Assembly (NCBI RefSeq): GCF_030034735.1
Contig: NZ_CP125370.1
Coordinates: forward strand, 2,232,001 to 2,296,000
Source of the DNA: Paenibacillus sp. RC334
Lineage (GTDB): Bacteria; Bacillota; Bacilli; Paenibacillales; Paenibacillaceae
DNA length: 64,000 nucleotides
Reading direction: 5' to 3'
Part shown: positions 1 to 8,935 of the stretch, piece by piece
How the letters are laid out: each line of letters begins with the position of its first letter
Numbering within the stretch: the stretch's first letter is position 1
Translations under genes and position numbers: made by a program
Notes under the pieces: generated by a model
Database searches by the model: none
What the model was told of the DNA's origin: nothing
What the model saw: only the letters and a program-made list of their open reading frames with translations

Positions 1-299
1 CTGCTATGGCTGTAGGGGCTTATGGTATTATCAGCGTGGCGAGTCATGTAGTAGGCGCAGAAATGAAGCAGATGATTGATGCACTTGTAGGGGGACACGC
101 ACAGCAGGCAGCAAAATTGCATCAGCAGTTGTTTCCGGTTTTCAAGGGTTTGTTCGGCTGTCCTCATCCGCTGCCTAATCCGGTGGCTGTAAAATATGCA
201 TTGGAGTTACGGAATGTTTCGGTAGGTTCTGTTAGGTTGCCGCTTATTCCTCCGACCGAAGAGGAAGCGGAATTTATTAAGAAGTTATTTGCCCGCTAA
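1..299 (+). CDS. dapA: 4-hydroxy-tetrahydrodipicolinate synthase, C-terminal end
   Basis: This is the last ~99 codons of a gene that begins before the window. The frame is open from base 3 and ends at TAA 297-299. The visible part contains the GIISVASHV segment typical of the second half of the DapA TIM barrel and a C-terminal helix ending in EFIKKLFAR. Known: DapA condenses pyruvate with aspartate semialdehyde at the entry to lysine, diaminopimelate and dipicolinate synthesis. The catalytic lysine lies upstream and cannot be checked. The neighbours (RNase J, tepA, spoIIIE) match the Bacillus dapA locus, which supports the call. A hairpin terminator follows at 413-440. Confidence 0.88.
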   Translation, partial: AMAVGAYGIISVASHVVGAEMKQMIDALVGGHAQQAAKLHQQLFPVFKGLFGCPHPLPNPVAVKYALELRNVSVGSVRLPLIPPTEEEAEFIKKLFAR

Positions 300-412
300 T
301 CGGGAAGAATGAATTTTAAATGTTAAATGAATACGGGGAGTACGCTTGTTAAAGGCAGCCGGGAGTAAAGAAGCCGGAGGATTTTATAGCCTTGAAAAGG
401 TACTCCGGCATG

Positions 413-440
413 AGGGCGTTCTTATAGGGCGCCCTTTTTG
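413..440 (+). terminator. Terminator after dapA
   Basis: AGGGCG (413-418) pairs with CGCCCT (430-435) around a loop, and the stem is followed by a T-run to 439. Confidence 0.7.
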
Positions 441-531
441 CTGTGCCTTTTAACCATGTATCAAGATAATTGAACAGGGAGTAATGGTTTTAGACGGCAG
501 TGGGAAACCTATGCGCAACGAACAGGATGAC

Positions 532-561
532 TTGTTTTTTCTTATTTTAATCATGTATAAT
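532..561 (+). promoter_or_regulatory. Sigma-A promoter of the RNase J gene
   Basis: The -35 TTGTTT (532-537) is followed by an 18-nt spacer and a perfect -10 TATAAT (556-561). The TTG start at 653 lies about 85 nt downstream of the predicted transcription start. Confidence 0.65.
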
Positions 562-652
562 GAGGTCAAGTGACTGGGTGCGGTATTCTTTTGAAAATTA
601 AATAAATAAATCAAGGTACGACGTCCAACTACCATAGGAGGTTTAGATTCAT

Positions 653-2332
653 TTGTCTAAAAAAACAAACAACGATAAATTGATGATTTTCGCTTTGGGC
701 GGCGTCGGTGAAATCGGGAAAAATATGTATGTCGTTCAATACGGCAATGACATTGTCGTGGTGGATTCGGGTCTGAAATTCCCGGAAGAGGACATGCTTG
801 GCATTGATATCGTTATTCCTGATATTTCCTACCTTACGGAGAACCGCGACAAGGTAAGAGGCATTGTGCTGACTCATGGTCATGAGGACCATATCGGCGG
901 TTTGCCTTACGTGCTGAAACATTTGAATGTACCGGTATACGGTACCAAATTGACGTTGGGGCTGGTGGAAAACAAGCTGAAGGAAGCGAATCTGCTTGGC
1001 GAAACCAAACGTATTTTGATCAATGCTGATTCCGAAATCAAGCTGGGTTCCACACTGAAAGCAACATTCTTCAGAACAAACCACAGTATTCCGGATTCTG
1101 TAGGTGTATGCATTGATACTCCTGAAGGTGCTGTTGTTCATACAGGTGACTTCAAGTTTGATCATACTCCGGTAAACGGACAATATGCAGATTTGCAGCG
1201 TATGGCTGAAATCGGCACACGTGGCGTACTGGCTCTTTTGTCAGACAGTACCAATGCGGAAAAACCAGGCTTTACTCCATCGGAAAAAAGCGTCGGCATC
1301 GTGCTGGAAGACATTTTCCGTAAGTCGAAACAACGTGTAGTTGTAGCTACTTTTGCTTCCAACGTACACCGTATTCAGCAGGTTATTAATGCTGCTGAAT
1401 CGACAGGACGCAAAGTGACGGTTATCGGTCGCAGTATGGTTAATGTCGTAGGGATTGCTTCCGATTTAGGCTATTTGGAAATTCCGGATGGAATGCTGAT
1501 CGAGCCTGAGGAAGTTGGCAAAATGTCAGCGGATCGCGTAGTTATTCTCTGCACAGGTAGCCAAGGCGAGCCTATGTCTGCTCTAACAAGAATGGCGCGT
1601 TCCACACATCGTAAGGTGGATATTCTTCCGGGAGATTCGGTTATCATCGCAGCTACACCGGTACCGGGTAATGAAAAATATGTCGGTCGCACGATTGATG
1701 AACTGTTCCGTTTAGGTGCCAATGTTTATTACAGCGCAGCTAATCCGGGAATTCACGTTTCCGGACACGGAAGCCAAGAAGAACTCAAACTGATGCTGAA
1801 TCTGATGAAACCTAAATTCTTCTTGCCAATTCATGGTGAGTTCAGAATGCAACGTCGTCATGCCCTCCTTGCCGAATCGGTGGGTGTAGAGCCGGACAAC
1901 ATTTTCATCACAGATATCGGTGAAGTTATTGAAATTCAGAACGGCGGAGCACGCAGAGCTGGTAAGGTTACAGCGGGCAACGTGTTAATCGACGGACTGG
2001 GTGTAGGAGATGTAGGGAATATCGTATTACGCGACCGCAAATTGCTGTCACAGGACGGTATTTTGGTTGTTGTTGTCACCCTGAGCAAGCAGGACGGCAC
2101 GATCAAGTCTGGACCGGATATCATTTCCCGTGGTTTCGTATATGTCCGCGAATCGGAAGGTTTGCTGGATGAAGCGAATCGTATTGTCTCAAGCACACTG
2201 CATAAGCTCATGAGCGAGAATGTAAATGAATGGGCTTCCCTTAAAACAAATGTCAAGGATGCGCTGGGTCGCTTCTTGTATGAGCAAACTCGTCGCAGAC
2301 CGATGATTTTGCCAATCATTATGGAAGTGTGA
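653..2332 (+). CDS. rnj: Ribonuclease J (rnjB position)
   Basis: This 559-aa metallo-beta-lactamase/beta-CASP ribonuclease acts in mRNA decay and rRNA maturation, with 5'-3' exo- and endonuclease activity known for the family. The start is TTG at 653 with AGGAGG at 636-641. The N-terminus has LGGVGEIGKN, and the zinc motif HGHEDHIGG is at about residues 75-83. The beta-CASP insert and the C-terminal PIHGEFRM segment are present. Between dapA and tepA it occupies the place of Bacillus rnjB (RNase J2), yet unlike B. subtilis J2 it keeps the complete HxHxDH motif, so it should be catalytically competent. Whether it is J1- or J2-type by phylogeny cannot be settled here. A strong terminator follows. 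Confidence 0.93.
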   Translation: MSKKTNNDKLMIFALGGVGEIGKNMYVVQYGNDIVVVDSGLKFPEEDMLGIDIVIPDISYLTENRDKVRGIVLTHGHEDHIGGLPYVLKHLNVPVYGTKLTLGLVENKLKEANLLGETKRILINADSEIKLGSTLKATFFRTNHSIPDSVGVCIDTPEGAVVHTGDFKFDHTPVNGQYADLQRMAEIGTRGVLALLSDSTNAEKPGFTPSEKSVGIVLEDIFRKSKQRVVVATFASNVHRIQQVINAAESTGRKVTVIGRSMVNVVGIASDLGYLEIPDGMLIEPEEVGKMSADRVVILCTGSQGEPMSALTRMARSTHRKVDILPGDSVIIAATPVPGNEKYVGRTIDELFRLGANVYYSAANPGIHVSGHGSQEELKLMLNLMKPKFFLPIHGEFRMQRRHALLAESVGVEPDNIFITDIGEVIEIQNGGARRAGKVTAGNVLIDGLGVGDVGNIVLRDRKLLSQDGILVVVVTLSKQDGTIKSGPDIISRGFVYVRESEGLLDEANRIVSSTLHKLMSENVNEWASLKTNVKDALGRFLYEQTRRRPMILPIIMEV

Positions 2333-2390
2333 GTCAATTGAAATTTGCTCAAAAACCTGAATTAAAAACTTAAGTCACAGGCACACAGTC

Positions 2391-2446
2391 GCCTCTCTTC
2401 CCGCAGGAAATATTGGACGGTTTCCGCGGGAGGGGAGGCTTTTTTG
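2391..2446 (+). terminator. Terminator after RNase J gene
   Basis: A long stem pairs GCCTCTCTTCCCGC (from 2391) with a GCGGGAGGGGAGGC arm ending near 2439, followed by TTTTTT. Confidence 0.8.
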
Positions 2447-2570
2447 GCTTTTTCGGGTGAGGAAAGAAGGAAAAACATGGGGGGCGGGTATAAAATATTC
2501 CATTTCCATCCCATACTATAGGGTGAATACGGGTCACAAAGACGCGTAAAGCGAAAGGAAGATCGCCCAC

Positions 2571-3425
2571 ATGGAACAATACAGCAACCTATCATCCGGC
2601 AGACAAGAAACGGAAGCACCGGATCAACCTATGCCTGAAGTTGGGCAAAGACCCATTTCCCCCGCTATGGAGGCCTTGCAGCAACTGGGACAAACCTCCA
2701 TGCCCGGAAGCGAATCCAATATTTTTTGCATGACAATAATTGGTCAGATTGAAGGGCATCTGATTCTGCCACCGCAAAACAAAACGACCAAATACGAGCA
2801 CATTATTCCCCAACTGGTAGCAGCGGAGCAAAATCCCCGTATTGAAGGCTTAATGATTCTGCTGAATACAGTAGGTGGGGATGTCGAGGCAGGGCTGGCT
2901 ATTGCTGAAATGATCGCTTCAATGAGTAAACCGACGGTGACCATTGTCATTGGAGGCGGGCATAGTATCGGTGTACCTATCGCGGTTTCGTCCACCTATT
3001 CTTATATTGCTGAGAGCGCGACGATGACCATTCACCCGATTCGTATGAATGGCTTGGTTATCGGAGTTCCACAAACGTTTGAATATATGGAAAAAATGCA
3101 GGAGCGTGTTGTACGTTTTGTGGTTTCCCATTCGCGTATTACCGAGGAGCGGTTCAAGGAGCTTATGTTTAAAACCGGTGAACTGAATCGGGATATTGGT
3201 ACTGCCGTTGGGGGAGCCGATGCAGTGAAATACGGCTTGATGGACGCGGTTGGTGGCATCGGAGAAGCATTGAAACAACTGAACACCATCATTGAATCTC
3301 GACGTCAGCAAAACGGGATTACAGGGACTCAGCAGCAGGCTCCGTTCGTATCTTTTTCCCCAAATGCTACAGATACCTCGACTGGAACGCTTCCTAATGA
3401 GCATAGTGGGGAGTTGCCTCAATGA
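2571..3425 (+). CDS. tepA: ClpP-like translocation-enhancing peptidase TepA
   Basis: The 284-aa protein belongs to the ClpP/crotonase fold. Seen: the nucleophile region GGGHSIGVP with Ser near residue 132, and the downstream catalytic His in MTIHPIR near residue 155, spaced as in ClpP. About 50 Pro/Gln-rich N-terminal residues precede the fold. Known: in B. subtilis TepA (YmfB) aids protein translocation and signal-peptide clearance. The start is ATG 2571 with a modest purine-rich AAAGGAAG site upstream. The stop overlaps the next gene by ATGA, so the two are translationally coupled. It sits between RNase J and ylzJ/spoIIIE as in Bacillus. Confidence 0.88.
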   Translation: MEQYSNLSSGRQETEAPDQPMPEVGQRPISPAMEALQQLGQTSMPGSESNIFCMTIIGQIEGHLILPPQNKTTKYEHIIPQLVAAEQNPRIEGLMILLNTVGGDVEAGLAIAEMIASMSKPTVTIVIGGGHSIGVPIAVSSTYSYIAESATMTIHPIRMNGLVIGVPQTFEYMEKMQERVVRFVVSHSRITEERFKELMFKTGELNRDIGTAVGGADAVKYGLMDAVGGIGEALKQLNTIIESRRQQNGITGTQQQAPFVSFSPNATDTSTGTLPNEHSGELPQ

Positions 3426-3634
3426 CCTTATATACCGTAATGCCAATGGAAATGGTGTGGGAGGGCATGTGGAAGGAGGCGGAGACGTTTGCGGAGATTC
3501 GGGTTGACGGTTTACTTATGCAGGTGCAGCCGCTCGAAAGTCGCAGGGGGATTATCGTGCGATTGCTAGATTGTCCGCTGGAAACTTACCTGAATCCGCG
3601 TTATGCACCAGGACAAGTCATCGAATGGTCGTAG
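3422..3634 (+). CDS. ylzJ: YlzJ-like small protein
   Basis: This 70-aa protein overlaps the end of tepA by four bases (ATGA). The sequence [15 protein letters not shown] and the ending [12 protein letters not shown] match the YlzJ family, which lies between tepA and spoIIIE in Bacilli. The function is unknown. There is no signal peptide or membrane segment. The call rests on position, size and the conserved beginning and end. Confidence 0.8.
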   Translation: MTLYTVMPMEMVWEGMWKEAETFAEIRVDGLLMQVQPLESRRGIIVRLLDCPLETYLNPRYAPGQVIEWS

Positions 3635-3737
3635 AAGGTGTCGAATAGGATGAAAATAGGTCGTTTGATGTTGAAAAAGAACATATGTGCGGATACCGGG
3701 TGACGTGGTATAATATTCTTCTGGGGGGTGACCTTGA

Positions 3738-6419
3738 ATGTCCAGAAGAAGGAAAAGGAAAAAGAAAGCCGCGTTTGGCGGAGTTCTAAAATTCGAAATT
3801 TACGGCATTGTGCTGATAACTTTGGCGGTCATTGCGCTGTCGGGTGAAGCGGCAGTCGGTCGGTCGCTATCCAAGATGTTTGGGCTGGTACTGGGGAAAT
3901 TTTATTTTGTCATACCCCTGATCGGCATTTATTATGGTCTGATGGTGATGATTCACCGCAAATGGCCAAACCAGTGGAACTCACGTAAAACAGGGCTGTT
4001 GCTGCTGGTATTTGCCTTTACGCTTATGAGCTCTATTTCATCTATGGAGCAGCGTTTGGGGCCGATTAATGCACTTCAACCAGGCGGGGTGATGAGCCAG
4101 ATACATATAGATATGCGTGAGCAGTTGCTATCGCCTGACAAGGAAGGCCATATCTCAATGCTGAACAAGGATATTAGCGGGGGATACATCGGCGCATTGC
4201 AGCTTACTGTGCTGTTGTGGCTGTTTGGTCTTACGGGTGCCAAGCTGATTATGATTGTAATGTTTGTGATTTGTTTTATGCTGCTGACCCAGCTGTCTTA
4301 TGTGGATCTGGTGCGAATTGTTCGGACGAAGATGCTGGCAGCAGGGGGTAGCGTTCGGAAAAAATGGATTGGTAAAGCCACTCCACTTTCGGCATCTGGC
4401 AGAGGTACCGGGAATAAAAAAATCAAGTCCGAGTCGATTCCTGCTTATGAGGAAGATATGGATGATGATTTCGATGAAATGCAGCCTCCGGCGCGTAAGC
4501 AGCCGATTTTCTTTCAGCTGTTTGGCCTGAAAAAATCGGCTGGAGAGGACAAGGATGATCGTTCTGTTCATGCTGATGAGGATGATCAAGAGCATGCTTA
4601 TGAAGCTGAGGAAGGACAGCCCTTGTGGAGAAACGCCAAGCAAGCAGAAGAATTGTCCGATACTGCTGAACACATAGAGGAGGAAGCTTCTGTTTCGGTA
4701 AAAAGGTCACCGATCATTCGGGATTTCTTCGAGCAGGTGAAGCATGAGGAAAGAAGACCTGAGGATGAATCAGAGGCATCCTTGGCCGGGTCAGAGCAGA
4801 CGGATTCAGCTTATGATGAGTCGCTGGATGACAACTTTATGGATGCCGCTGTAAACACAGATACGGACGGTATGGCAACAACAGTTCATAATACACCGGA
4901 CAGTGCAGATGGACAGGCCCAAGCGAATGCAACGGGGACGTCAGGCGAAGAGACTGCAGGCACAACTGCGGCCATTCCTGCTCCACCGCCACCCAAGCCT
5001 TACAAGCTCCCGTCGTTCCGTTTGCTTGCCAAGCCACAAAACGTGGGCAAAGGCCTTGGGCAAAAGGATTACATGCAAACGGCACGCAAGCTGGAGGCCA
5101 CATTGGAAAGCTTTGGCGTACGGGCAAAGGTACTGGAGGTTGTCCGTGGACCTGCGGTGACGCGTTATGAAATTCAGCCGGACATTGGTGTGAAGGTCAG
5201 CCGTATTGTAAGCCTGACGGATGACATTGCGCTTGCGCTCGCTGCGAAGGATATTCGTATGGAGGCTCCAATTCCAGGCAAATCGGCTATCGGTATTGAG
5301 GTTCCGAACAACGAGGTTTCTATTGTAACGATGCGTGAGGTTATGGAGACGACCATTTTCCAGGAGTCTGTATCCAATTTGTCCATTGCGTTCGGACGTG
5401 ATATTGCAGGCCAGACGATTGTTGGTAATTTGGCCAAAATGCCCCACTTGCTTGTAGCCGGAGCAACCGGTTCAGGTAAATCGGTGTGTATTAACGGTAT
5501 TATTACGAGTATTTTGTACAAGGCGAAGCCAGATGAGGTTAAATTTCTCATGGTCGATCCCAAAATGGTGGAGTTAAACGTGTACAACGGTATTCCGCAT
5601 TTGTTGGCACCGGTCGTTACCGATCCGAAGCGCGCTTCACTCGCTTTGAAAAAAATTGTAGTAGAAATGGAAAAGCGTTACGAATTATTTTCCAAATCAG
5701 GAACCCGTAACATAGAAGGCTATAATAATTTGATGAAAGACAATCCTGCTGCGTTCCTGCCTTATATCGTCGTTATTGTGGACGAGTTGGCGGATCTGAT
5801 GATGGTAGCTGCGGGGGATGTGGAGGATGCGATTGCACGATTGGCCCAAATGGCGCGTGCCGCAGGGATTCATCTTATCATTGCAACGCAGAGACCGTCG
5901 GTTGACGTAATTACCGGGGTTATCAAAGCCAATATTCCTTCGCGTATTGCCTTTGGTGTGTCCTCGCAGGTGGATTCCCGTACAATACTGGATATGGGCG
6001 GAGCCGAGAAGCTGCTTGGACGCGGGGATATGCTGTTCATGCCGATGGGCGCTTCCAAGCCGGTTCGCGTTCAGGGAGCGTTCATGAGCGATCAGGAAGT
6101 GGAGAACATCGTTAACTATGTGCGTGAGCAGGGTGAAGCACAATATGATGAAACGCTTGTACCGGAGGTAGAGGAAGTATCTGCTGATGCCGATGAAATG
6201 CTGGATGAGCTGTACGATCAGGCTGTCAACATCATTTTAGAGGCCAAGCAAGCATCTGTATCTCTGCTTCAGCGCCGAATGAGGATCGGCTATACACGTG
6301 CGGCCCGGTTGATTGACTCTATGGAGGCTCGTGGCGTCATCGGCCCTTACGAGGGAAGCAAGCCCCGTGAGGTGCTTATTTCAATGGAGCAATATCAGCA
6401 AAACAAAGTCAGTTCCTGA
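3738..6419 (+). CDS. spoIIIE: DNA translocase FtsK/SpoIIIE
   Basis: The 893-aa protein has about four N-terminal membrane segments (residues ~20-185), a long acidic, low-complexity linker (~200-420), and the FtsK motor. Walker A is GATGSGKS near residue 575 and Walker B is [13 protein letters not shown]-terminal winged-helix gamma domain begins near [13 protein letters not shown] and reads KOPS/SRS-type DNA sites in this family. It pumps chromosomal DNA across the division or sporulation septum. The linker is longer than in B. subtilis SpoIIIE (about 790 aa in total). The start is ATG 3738 with GGGGGGTG just upstream; an extended -10 (TGGTATAAT, ending at 3714) lies in front of it. The position after ylzJ matches spoIIIE rather than sftA. 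Confidence 0.95.
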   Translation: MSRRRKRKKKAAFGGVLKFEIYGIVLITLAVIALSGEAAVGRSLSKMFGLVLGKFYFVIPLIGIYYGLMVMIHRKWPNQWNSRKTGLLLLVFAFTLMSSISSMEQRLGPINALQPGGVMSQIHIDMREQLLSPDKEGHISMLNKDISGGYIGALQLTVLLWLFGLTGAKLIMIVMFVICFMLLTQLSYVDLVRIVRTKMLAAGGSVRKKWIGKATPLSASGRGTGNKKIKSESIPAYEEDMDDDFDEMQPPARKQPIFFQLFGLKKSAGEDKDDRSVHADEDDQEHAYEAEEGQPLWRNAKQAEELSDTAEHIEEEASVSVKRSPIIRDFFEQVKHEERRPEDESEASLAGSEQTDSAYDESLDDNFMDAAVNTDTDGMATTVHNTPDSADGQAQANATGTSGEETAGTTAAIPAPPPPKPYKLPSFRLLAKPQNVGKGLGQKDYMQTARKLEATLESFGVRAKVLEVVRGPAVTRYEIQPDIGVKVSRIVSLTDDIALALAAKDIRMEAPIPGKSAIGIEVPNNEVSIVTMREVMETTIFQESVSNLSIAFGRDIAGQTIVGNLAKMPHLLVAGATGSGKSVCINGIITSILYKAKPDEVKFLMVDPKMVELNVYNGIPHLLAPVVTDPKRASLALKKIVVEMEKRYELFSKSGTRNIEGYNNLMKDNPAAFLPYIVVIVDELADLMMVAAGDVEDAIARLAQMARAAGIHLIIATQRPSVDVITGVIKANIPSRIAFGVSSQVDSRTILDMGGAEKLLGRGDMLFMPMGASKPVRVQGAFMSDQEVENIVNYVREQGEAQYDETLVPEVEEVSADADEMLDELYDQAVNIILEAKQASVSLLQRRMRIGYTRAARLIDSMEARGVIGPYEGSKPREVLISMEQYQQNKVSS

Positions 6420-6446
6420 CCATAGGCTTTACCGGAAATCGCATCC

Positions 6447-6520
6447 AAAATCGCTGTTTGTAAGTGTGGTGTTTGTTTAAATTCGACAACACTATGCGTA
6501 CAGACAGCGATTTTTTTTTG
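6447..6520 (+). terminator. Terminator after spoIIIE
   Basis: AAAATCGCTGT (6447-6457) pairs with ACAGCGATTTT (6504-6514); a run of nine T residues follows. An inner AGTGT/ACACT pairing closes the loop. Confidence 0.75.
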
Positions 6521-6570
6521 CTTTTTTTCAGGAATAGAGGAGTAGCCGAATGAAAGAAGATTAAAAGGGT

Positions 6571-6600
6571 GAATAGCTTTAAGCAGAGCTTGTCATAATA
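6571..6600 (+). promoter_or_regulatory. Sigma-G-type forespore promoter of sleB
   Basis: GAATA (6571-6575), an 18-nt spacer and CATAATA (6594-6600) fit the sigma-G consensus (gnATR, N18, CATnnTA). The site is 48 nt upstream of the sleB start. Known: sleB is a sigma-G gene in Bacillus. Confidence 0.65.
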
Positions 6601-6648
6601 AACGTAGCCATCCTGTTAATCCCACAAAAGAAAGGTAGAGCGCAGCAT

Positions 6649-7494
6649 ATGAAAAAGACAATGGTCTGGATTTGCACGGGTATTCTCGCAGCCTCGGCTA
6701 TCACGTACACAGGACTTATTGCGAACGTCTCTGCGCAGCATGCAGAGCCGCTGAGCACGCAGCAGGAAGTACAAGCAACACAGCCTTCCCAAGCAACATT
6801 TAGCACAGAGGCGGTTAATTACGGCTCCTACGGTCAGGATGTATATGAACTGCAATCCCGTTTGAAGCTGTTGGGCTTTTTCGGTGCAGAAGTGGACAGT
6901 CATTTTGGCAGTAGTACATTGAAGGCTGTTAAGGGCTTTCAAAAAGAGTTTGGCATCACCCCTGACGGAGTGGTTGGAGCAAAAACAAAGCTAAAGCTGG
7001 TGAATGCAACCCCTAATTGGAAACCGACGGAAACGCCTTTACATCGTAAAAATGAGGCTTCTGCTCAGGGGAAGACAGCGGATAATAATAAAACAGATCA
7101 AAAAGATGAAACAATGGGATCAGCTAACGCGATGGGACTGTCTGACAACGATCTCAAAATTATGGCTAACGCAGTCTACGGTGAATCCCGTGGCGAGCCG
7201 TTTGAAGGACAGGTAGCCGTGGCGGCAGTTATTTTGAACCGGGTCAAATCCCCCAGCTTTCCAAACACACCGTCTGGAGTGATTTTTCAGCCGGGGGCCT
7301 TTACAGCTGTAGCTGATGGTCAAATCTGGCTCACGCCAAATGAAACTGCAACAAAGGCAGTTCGCCAGGCACTGAACGGCTGGGACCCAAGCGGAGGCTG
7401 CCTCTATTATTTTAATCCAAAAACAGCCACCTCCAAATGGATTTGGAGCCGCCCGCAGGTGAAGACGATTGGTCAGCATATTTTCTGCATGTAA
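6649..7494 (+). CDS. sleB: Spore cortex-lytic enzyme SleB
   Basis: This 281-aa secreted lytic transglycosylase degrades spore cortex peptidoglycan during germination in the known family. Seen: an N-terminal signal peptide (MKKTMVW, then a hydrophobic stretch to about residue 29); a PG_binding_1 domain at ~58-115 with LQSRLKLLGFF and FQKEFGITPDG; a Thr/Lys-rich linker; and a C-terminal Hydrolase_2 domain (~165-280) with AVYGESRGEPFEGQVAVAAV, in which the Glu after YG is the expected catalytic acid. RBS AAGAAAGG precedes ATG 6649. The usual partner ypeB is not next to it; the next gene is a peptidase. A sigma-G-type promoter lies upstream. Confidence 0.9.
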   Translation: MKKTMVWICTGILAASAITYTGLIANVSAQHAEPLSTQQEVQATQPSQATFSTEAVNYGSYGQDVYELQSRLKLLGFFGAEVDSHFGSSTLKAVKGFQKEFGITPDGVVGAKTKLKLVNATPNWKPTETPLHRKNEASAQGKTADNNKTDQKDETMGSANAMGLSDNDLKIMANAVYGESRGEPFEGQVAVAAVILNRVKSPSFPNTPSGVIFQPGAFTAVADGQIWLTPNETATKAVRQALNGWDPSGGCLYYFNPKTATSKWIWSRPQVKTIGQHIFCM

Positions 7495-7500
7495 ACCGCC

Positions 7501-7545
7501 GAAGCAGCCGGGAGCTTGTCTCCGGTTGCTTCTTGGCTTTTGCAT
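7501..7545 (+). terminator. Probable terminator after sleB
   Basis: GAAGCAGCCGG (7501-7511) pairs, with one G-U pair, with CCGGTTGCTTC (7522-7532); a moderately T-rich tail follows. Confidence 0.55.
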
Positions 7546-7559
7546 CGTTAGAATAAAGA

Positions 7560-7589
7560 TTGGCACACTTTACCTCTTTACAGGATAAT
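7560..7589 (+). promoter_or_regulatory. Putative promoter of the ymfFHI operon
   Basis: TTGGCA (7560-7565), 18-nt spacer, GATAAT (7584-7589), about 60 nt before the ymfF start. Confidence 0.5.
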
Positions 7590-7651
7590 GATTCACAGCG
7601 GCTCATGCTAAAAAGGCTAGACGAAATTGACGTCACAAAGGAGTTTTGGAC

Positions 7652-8932
7652 TTGAACAAAACAGGTTTCGAGCGTGGGACGCGCAGACAATTAAGGATTC
7701 ATGTACTGCCAACCAAACGCTTCAAGACGTTTGCCATATCATTGTATGTAGGTACTCCACTACGAGAGGAAACGGTAACCCGAGTGGGACTGACACCATT
7801 CGTACTACGACGGGGTACAGAATCATATCCGCAGACTACACAATTCAGAGAACAATTAGAGCAATTGTATGGCGCGGGCTTTGGATTTGATGTATATAAA
7901 CGCGGAGATTATCAAATCGTGCAATTTCGAATGGATACGATTAATGACAGCTTTGTAAACAGCTCGGACAGCTTGCTGGATCGTTCATTTGCTTTTCTCG
8001 GAGAGGTGTTGACGAAGCCTGCATTGGAGAATGGAGCATTTCAGACCGGATACGTCCAGCAGGAACGGGAAAACGTACGCAAGAAGCTGGAATCTATAGT
8101 CAATGATAAAATTCGTTATGCTGGAGAGCGCTGCATGGAGGAAATGTGCAAAAATGAGCCTTATCGTCTGCATCCCCTCGGTCAGCGGTCTGATCTGGAT
8201 AGTATAGATGCGCAAGGCCTGTATCAGGCTTATGGAGAATGGCTGGATAACGCCAGCATGGATTTGTATGTGGTTGGAGATACGACGCTGGAGGAAGTGG
8301 AGAAGTTCGTAGACCGCTATTTCCAACTGAACCGTTCGGAAGAAAAGGGATATGCTCCTGAACAACCAAAAGCGGTGGAGCGTGATGTACAAACGGTGGT
8401 GGAGCGTCTTGATGTAAATCAGGGGAAGCTGAACATGGGATTGCGCACTCCAATTACGTATGGTGACGATCGATATGCCTCCGCCCTGATGTACAACGGG
8501 ATTTTAGGCGGTTATCCTCACTCCAAGCTGTTCGTCAACGTGCGGGAGAAGGAAAGCTTGGCGTATTACGCCTCATCACGGTATGACGGGCACAAGGGCA
8601 TAGGGACGATTCAATCCGGTATTGAAATACCCAATTATGAAAAAGCGGTTACCATTATCCGCAAGCAACTGGAAGATACGCAAAATGGGGCGATTACCGA
8701 GCTGGAAATGACCCAGACACAGGCGATGATCCGCAATTTATTGAAGGAAATGCAGGATTCCGCTTTTGAAATGATCGCTTACGATTTTAACAGACAGCTT
8801 TCCGGCAAAGAGCGTACGGTAGATGAGCTGCTGAGCCAGGTGGAGGCTGTCAAGGTGAAGGATGTTCAGGATGCCGCCCGGACGTTCCGACTGGACACCA
8901 TTTATTTCTTGAGAGACCAGAAGGGGGAATAG
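7652..8932 (+). CDS. ymfF: M16-family peptidase-like protein YmfF
   Basis: This ~426-aa protein has the M16 fold (pitrilysin/processing-peptidase type) but no HxxEH zinc motif in its N-terminal part, so it resembles the non-catalytic half of an M16 pair. The C-terminal half carries the glycine-rich NGILGGYPHSKLFVNVREKESLAYY type motif (shown here in part). The chosen start is TTG 7652, eight nt after AAAGGAG (7638-7643); an in-frame TTG at 7646 is too close to that site. It lies 3 nt before ymfH, the catalytic partner. Known: ymfF and ymfH occur in this order in B. subtilis. The substrate is unknown. Confidence 0.85.
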   Translation: MNKTGFERGTRRQLRIHVLPTKRFKTFAISLYVGTPLREETVTRVGLTPFVLRRGTESYPQTTQFREQLEQLYGAGFGFDVYKRGDYQIVQFRMDTINDSFVNSSDSLLDRSFAFLGEVLTKPALENGAFQTGYVQQERENVRKKLESIVNDKIRYAGERCMEEMCKNEPYRLHPLGQRSDLDSIDAQGLYQAYGEWLDNASMDLYVVGDTTLEEVEKFVDRYFQLNRSEEKGYAPEQPKAVERDVQTVVERLDVNQGKLNMGLRTPITYGDDRYASALMYNGILGGYPHSKLFVNVREKESLAYYASSRYDGHKGIGTIQSGIEIPNYEKAVTIIRKQLEDTQNGAITELEMTQTQAMIRNLLKEMQDSAFEMIAYDFNRQLSGKERTVDELLSQVEAVKVKDVQDAARTFRLDTIYFLRDQKGE

Positions 8933-8935
8933 CGG

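Larger units (their letters stand above)
300..652 (+). other. dapA-RNase J intergenic region with two hairpins and a promoter
   Basis: No gene is supported in these 353 bases. They hold a 7-bp stem (GCCGGAG 373-379 with CTCCGGC 403-409), directly followed by the dapA terminator at 413-440, and then a sigma-A promoter at 532-561 for the RNase J gene. The first hairpin has no U-tract and its role is unknown; it may protect the dapA mRNA 3' end. A short minus-strand open frame here has no ribosome-binding site and was not accepted. Confidence 0.6.
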
